A stretch of 64,000 nt of DNA, from NCBI GenBank assembly GCA_015680685.1, contig MNCI01030517.1, positions 436,732 to 500,731 of the forward strand. The letters run 5' to 3'. The position numbers and the translations under genes are program-made. Origin of the DNA: Gnetum montanum. Lineage: Eukaryota > Streptophyta > Gnetopsida > Gnetales > Gnetaceae. Shown one piece after another: positions 59,751 through 64,000 of this stretch. The notes beneath the pieces were generated by a model. That model made no database searches and was not told where the DNA came from. It saw nothing but the letters and a program-made list of their open reading frames with translations. The stretch's first letter is position 1. Each line of letters opens with the position of its first letter.

Positions 59751-60586
59751 TAACCATATGAATCACTAACATCCGCTAAGTGAACTAGCCAAATTTCAAA
59801 GACTTTAGGTTTCTAAGTACACTGGTTCTAGGCCATGAATTTAATCATTGCAATCATTGTTTTGTCAATTCCACTTGTGAAGTACAAGTATATGGTTAAG
59901 TGTAACTGAGGCATATGATTTTCATCATTTTATCTTTTATAGTTTTATTCACCTAAGAATAAGAATAAATTAATTGAATGCTTAACTAATCTAATAACTA
60001 GCTAATATTCAACTAATCCTAACATAAGCACCCATTTTCACTTTTCATACACATCCTAAACACATTATATCATCACTGGGTTACCAAGCACTAAGCACTA
60101 TTGAGATTACCAAGCATTAAACATATGCTTGAAGTGGTTGTACTTATGGATGCTATTTAATTGAAATTAACTAGTTACTTAGAAACATTGAAGTAACTTG
60201 AATGAATATTAAATGCATAAGGAAAAAATTAATCTAGTCTAATTACTACAAGGTTTGATCAAGAAAGCTCATCTTTATTGTCATTCACATTGAGGTGCTC
60301 AGATACATGATTGCTCAAATAAAGATTTGTATACTCTCTTGACTCCTACTATGGGCACTCAGAAAATATTCTAACTTTCAAAGGGAAAAACTACAAGTGC
60401 TTTGCTACAAGTATGAAAAGATTTCTATAAATATGACAAGTAGACATACATTATAGGTAGAAATAGGGTGCCATGTCGATGGGTACACATCAATAGGTCT
60501 GCATCAATAGGATCACGTTGACAAGATCTCATCAATGGGGTCACGTCAATGCATCCCATCAATGTGGCCGAATGACTGACTCATTA
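59751..60586 (-). repeat. 5' LTR of level 1 (end truncated)
   Basis: Matches the 3' LTR from TAACCATATGAATCAC (59751) to CATTA (60586). The last 25-30 bases of the LTR and the primer-binding site are absent; the next sequence (59740 and left) matches the leader of the relatives. Confidence 0.85.
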
Positions 60587-61704
60587 AACTATATTCATTA
60601 GCCACAAAATTTTCTAATTTTTCCTTTAGTTCATTGTTTTCTTCTAGCAACCAAGACTTGTTAGATTTCAGCTCCTTCACAATATTCCAAAGTGTTACAT
60701 TACTTTAGAAATATTAATGTAATATTTTGATCACATTATCTAACTTTTCTTCAATTTCTTTTAGAGAAGATTTGACATAATGACACACATCTTATGTAGA
60801 AGATTTATCATTTTCTTTCACATTAGATGAGCTTTGAGGCATCTTAGACAACAATGCATTCCTAAAAATGAATTTAGCATCCAACTTCACTATATCTTAA
60901 AATTATGTAGGGATAACCTATATGTTATATTTCTATAATAATTTGCTCATAATAATTGAAAAGCCAAGAGAGTCTCTAACATTATGAAGCTACCATGCTC
61001 TTTCATGCCTCCTCATCTCAGATAGTGTGATCACTCGAATATCAAATGGATGATCTTCCTTATTATCTAATGTCCACATGTGTAAAATTGCATTATTAGA
61101 AATCTTAGCTTTGATTGCTTTTACTATAAATAAAGCCTACTACATAAATTTGGAGATCAACAATAACTTTGAATAGAAATTTGGATTGCTATCTTTCTTA
61201 TCAAATTTTTGGGCATATTGAATTAAGTGATTTTTACTTTTCTTCCACCTTTGTTCCTTGATAGTTGGCTCATTTTTGCAAGGGACTTGTATGATATTTG
61301 CAATATCATTTGTGTTGAAGGTAGAATTCTAACCTTGTTGCAAAGTATTTACCCCAACTGAGACATCATCAATTAATCATTTATAAAAATTGTAAATAAC
61401 ATTTTTATCATAGCAGCCCTTCATTATCATCCAATTATAAATTCAAATTCTCTTTAATTTCTTAGAACGGATATATATTTTTGGAAACTCTAGAATACTT
61501 TCAACATTATGTTTTAAAACTAAGGTAATAGCTACAATTTCAAAAATTAAATAACATTTANAATAACATATGGAAGAACATAACACAAACAAAATTGATT
61601 AACAAGTGTATTACTATATTTTAGAGATAAGTATAATTAAAAAAATACAACTACTCACATGGAAGATCCTTATTATTGTTCCCTTTAGCTTTTACCATAC
61701 TCAT
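60587..61704 (-). pseudogene. Ulp1-like peptidase gene, 5' part (exon 1 and most of exon 2)
   Basis: Exon 1 starts with ATG at 61704 (MSMVKAKGNNNKDLP) and ends at 61659 before GTGAGT. Exon 2 starts at 61531 after TTGTAG, and the join gives LP-S-ITLVLKHNVESILEF in frame. From 61531 to 60587 the frame is continuous apart from stops where Gln or Arg would fit. Blocks include FPKIYIRSKKLKR, STFNTNDIANIIQVPCKNEP, WTLDNKEDHPFDIRVITLSE and the coiled coil WLLEENNELKEKLENFVANE. The N-terminal part is not a family I can name. With one target-site copy removed, exon 2 continues in frame at 30418 (EYS-YMDKLF). One ambiguous base (61561) lies in intron 1. Confidence 0.72.
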
Positions 61705-64000
61705 GATTGTATAGAACTTTGACAACAACAACTGTTATGAATGAAAATTTTTATAGACAATTAGCCCATTGTAGCTATGTTGCATTAAAATTAACATTAT
61801 TAGCACACATTGAAGAAATTACTAATATGCTATAGCACACCTAAACATTTTTGTGTCATGCATATGGAGATATTGATATTGCATCAAAATGCTATCAATG
61901 ATCAAATATTAAAATAATAGTCATCTTACCATTGAAATATATGAGTTATTAACTTTAAAATACTAAATAATAAGATAACTTTGAAGACATCAAAAAATAA
62001 TTTCTTCAATGGTAACAACCAAACAGAATAATGATCCTCCTTCACCTAAGAAAGACACATGATGTTATCATTCTAAATGATGCATCTTAATATTTTAGTT
62101 AATTAAAAGTAGTGATTTCAAGTCATACTACTACTGCAATTAACTTACAATAACATATGCAATGGTTTTAAAAAGAAAGCTCATTGGAAATGATCTAAGA
62201 AAGCTTAGGAGCATACAATGCTAGCGCTCAATTCAAAAATAGATATGTGAACTTTTATGAACTTATATGATGTTTATTTACAATAATTGCAAATGAATTT
62301 GTATGAAAAATGGTAATTAAAAAAAAAGTAAAAGGGCAACATAGCTCAACTGAATTGTCTAATGTTGGAAAATGATAAGTCTAATACAATTCTAATGCTT
62401 GAGAAAGAGACAAAAACTTTTCTTGAGGTTTGTAAGAATTATGGATAAGTGATCATTAATTGATAATTTAGCTTGTATTGTAAGAGAGTGTAATAGTTTG
62501 ATTAATTAATTATCTCCTTAAGAGTATGTTTCTTGCCTTTCTACATTGTAATTCATGTATTTAAGCAAAGGTAAGTTATGTATTTTATTTCTAAGACCTT
62601 AGTAAAACCTATTTCATCAAGAACTTCATAGTTTTTTTTGTAATGTAAAACTCAACAAAAAAAAAATTTCCCAGACTATGGGTAGTAGTTAAATTGTAGT
62701 CTTGATGCTAGCAAATTCTAAGCTGCATGTCACTCATAGACTATAGAACTATGTGTTGTAGTGCAGTCGTAGTTATCCAATATTAATACATTACCAAAAA
62801 CAATGGAAGTTCCATAGATTCACACTATCTACATCTTATTTCTGGTAAAAACTATGAGTTGAGTAAACTCACACTGAAAAGAAATTATTGCTGTGAGACA
62901 TAGTACATCACAAAATTGAAAACTATTTTAAAAACTCATTCATTTCATATAATCACACTAGAATTAATCATATTTTTGATTCATAAATAAAAAATGTTTG
63001 ATGGGTATGATGTCAAAGGCTAAATATCTAAATGATACATCAAAATTACGTAAACCAAAGTTGGAAATAAAAATTAAAAAGTACACAAAACATTGTGAAA
63101 TGTTGTAATAAAAAAGGAGTAACTAGAAAGTAATTTGTGATGGAGAAATAAGAAAAAAAAATTGGAAATAAGCTCAACCTACAAGAAAGCTCCATTTCCT
63201 ACATGTACTACCAAAGGGGAATGGGATTCAAGCTCTACCTATGCATACTAGAAAGTCTGAATGAAAATGGGGAATATGAGCTCTACAGGGAATCCAAATT
63301 TTGATTTTTCTCAAGGTCACAATGGTTTTCTTTCAATCCCAAATATATTATGTATATGCCTTCACTACAAAACCATACCATTAGGAATCATGTCATATGT
63401 CTTACCACATCATGCATGCCATCAGGAATCATTCTATGTGTCACATTTCATCATCGTATGACCATAGGCTTTTTACTACCTAATGAGGACAAATATAACT
63501 TTTTTTGAGAGAGATCTAACCATAACCTAGATTTTATTATACCTTAGATGTTTTCCTATAGTGTAATCAATGAAGTCCATCATGCTAGAATGCTTCTTCT
63601 AGGCTACAAGAGCTAGTAGAGATAGGAATTCTTGCCAGGAAAAATCCATGTGAGCACCATGTTAAGTATTTAGTTGTTTTGAGATATTATTCATAATTAT
63701 TTTTATATTTTCCACAATATTTAGGTATGGGTCCAAAGAAGAAAGTAAAGCAAGCATGTATGGTTAGTTGAATGACAATAAAATTGATACAAGAGAGCAG
63801 GTATCATAATCATCTATAGCCAGAGGTTGTGGCTCGTATCCCCTAAACACAATTGTTGTGAAGCTTCTTGAAAGGACACGATTCTATCTAGTTATCCCAT
63901 AAGATAATATACTATGTTTGCCACTTCATCCTTTTTGTATTTTTTTATCAAATATTATGTTAAATTCTATCATCTTAGTTGGCATGTTTTGGACTATTCC
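61705..64000. other. AT-rich stretch without recognised genes
   Basis: Upstream of the Ulp1-like gene start. Short frames only (for example 63261-63461 and MGPKKKVKQACMVS at 63726), none with family motifs. Any promoter of the Ulp1-like gene should lie just right of 61704, but I cannot point to it. Confidence 0.4.

Larger units (their letters stand above)
30419..60586 (-). mobile_element. Ty3/gypsy retrotransposon, nest level 1 (host of levels 2 and 3)
   Basis: Minus-strand element with a 3' LTR at 30419-31275 and a 5' LTR at 59751-60586. Without the inner elements it is about 13 kb: gag (split), protease, RT, RNase H, integrase, 3' region, a U3-like internal segment and an accessory ORF. 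It is inserted in exon 2 of the Ulp1-like gene. Target sites are AATTG (30414-30418) and AACTA (60587-60591), three of five bases matching with both differences transitions, and the host frame closes when one copy is removed. The LTRs differ more than those of the other elements by eye, so this is the oldest of the nest. Confidence 0.88.

Noticed and set aside
61561-61561. Single N in intron 1 of the Ulp1-like gene as a break in the gene
   Set aside because: The exon join across it keeps the frame and the flanks look continuous; it has no visible consequence.
63261-63461. Open frame of 66 residues
   Set aside because: No motif, no codon support and an AT-rich context; could be chance.
63726-63770. 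MGPKKKVKQACMVS with a nuclear-signal-like KKKVK
   Set aside because: It stops after 14 residues, with only stop-ridden sequence after it; no family match.

Overview
This window is plant nuclear DNA: AT-rich, gene-poor and packed with old, decayed transposable elements. It holds a plant receptor kinase, a plant-type 4-coumarate:CoA ligase-like pseudogene with spliceosomal introns, Ty3/gypsy LTR retrotransposons primed by tRNA-Asp, and a Mutator-like (MULE) transposase remnant. The low gene density and heavily eroded nested elements would suit a large-genome seed plant such as a gymnosperm, but that is inference.

Layout. 1-2,724 (minus): first exon of an LRR receptor-like kinase with a non-RD kinase domain, running off the left edge, with a TATA box and a 5' leader made of short repeats. 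2,863-7,130: intergenic DNA with small tandem duplications and a possible pararetrovirus-like scrap. 7,150-9,130 (minus): 4CL-like pseudogene containing an assembly gap. 9,131-19,081 (plus): complete but defective Ty3/gypsy element with LTRs, primer-binding site, gag, protease, RT, RNase H, integrase and polypurine tract. 19,280-28,540: two long tandem-repeat arrays in opposite orientation, flanking a decayed MULE-like transposase.

29,030-61,704 (minus): one broken gene, with coiled-coil stretches and a C-terminal Ulp1-like (C48) cysteine peptidase domain. It is cut in exon 2 by a 30-kb nest of three retrotransposons. Level 1 (30,419-60,586) sits in the gene, level 2 (41,205-58,240) in the gag of level 1, and level 3 (45,216-54,311) in level 2. 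Removing one target-site copy rejoins the reading frame at both outer insertion points. Levels 1 and 2 carry an accessory ORF between the normal 3' region and the 3' LTR, preceded by a second U3/TATA-like segment. Level 2 has lost pol and most of gag. 61,705-64,000 holds nothing I can name.

No retroelement looks able to move by itself. Stop codons mostly sit where Gln, Arg or Trp codons are expected, as deamination of methylated cytosine would give. Three internal single-N positions look like assembly joins (2,564, 57,740 and 57,800); one pair brackets an inverted scrap of the neighbouring sequence. A fourth single N (61,561) cannot be interpreted.
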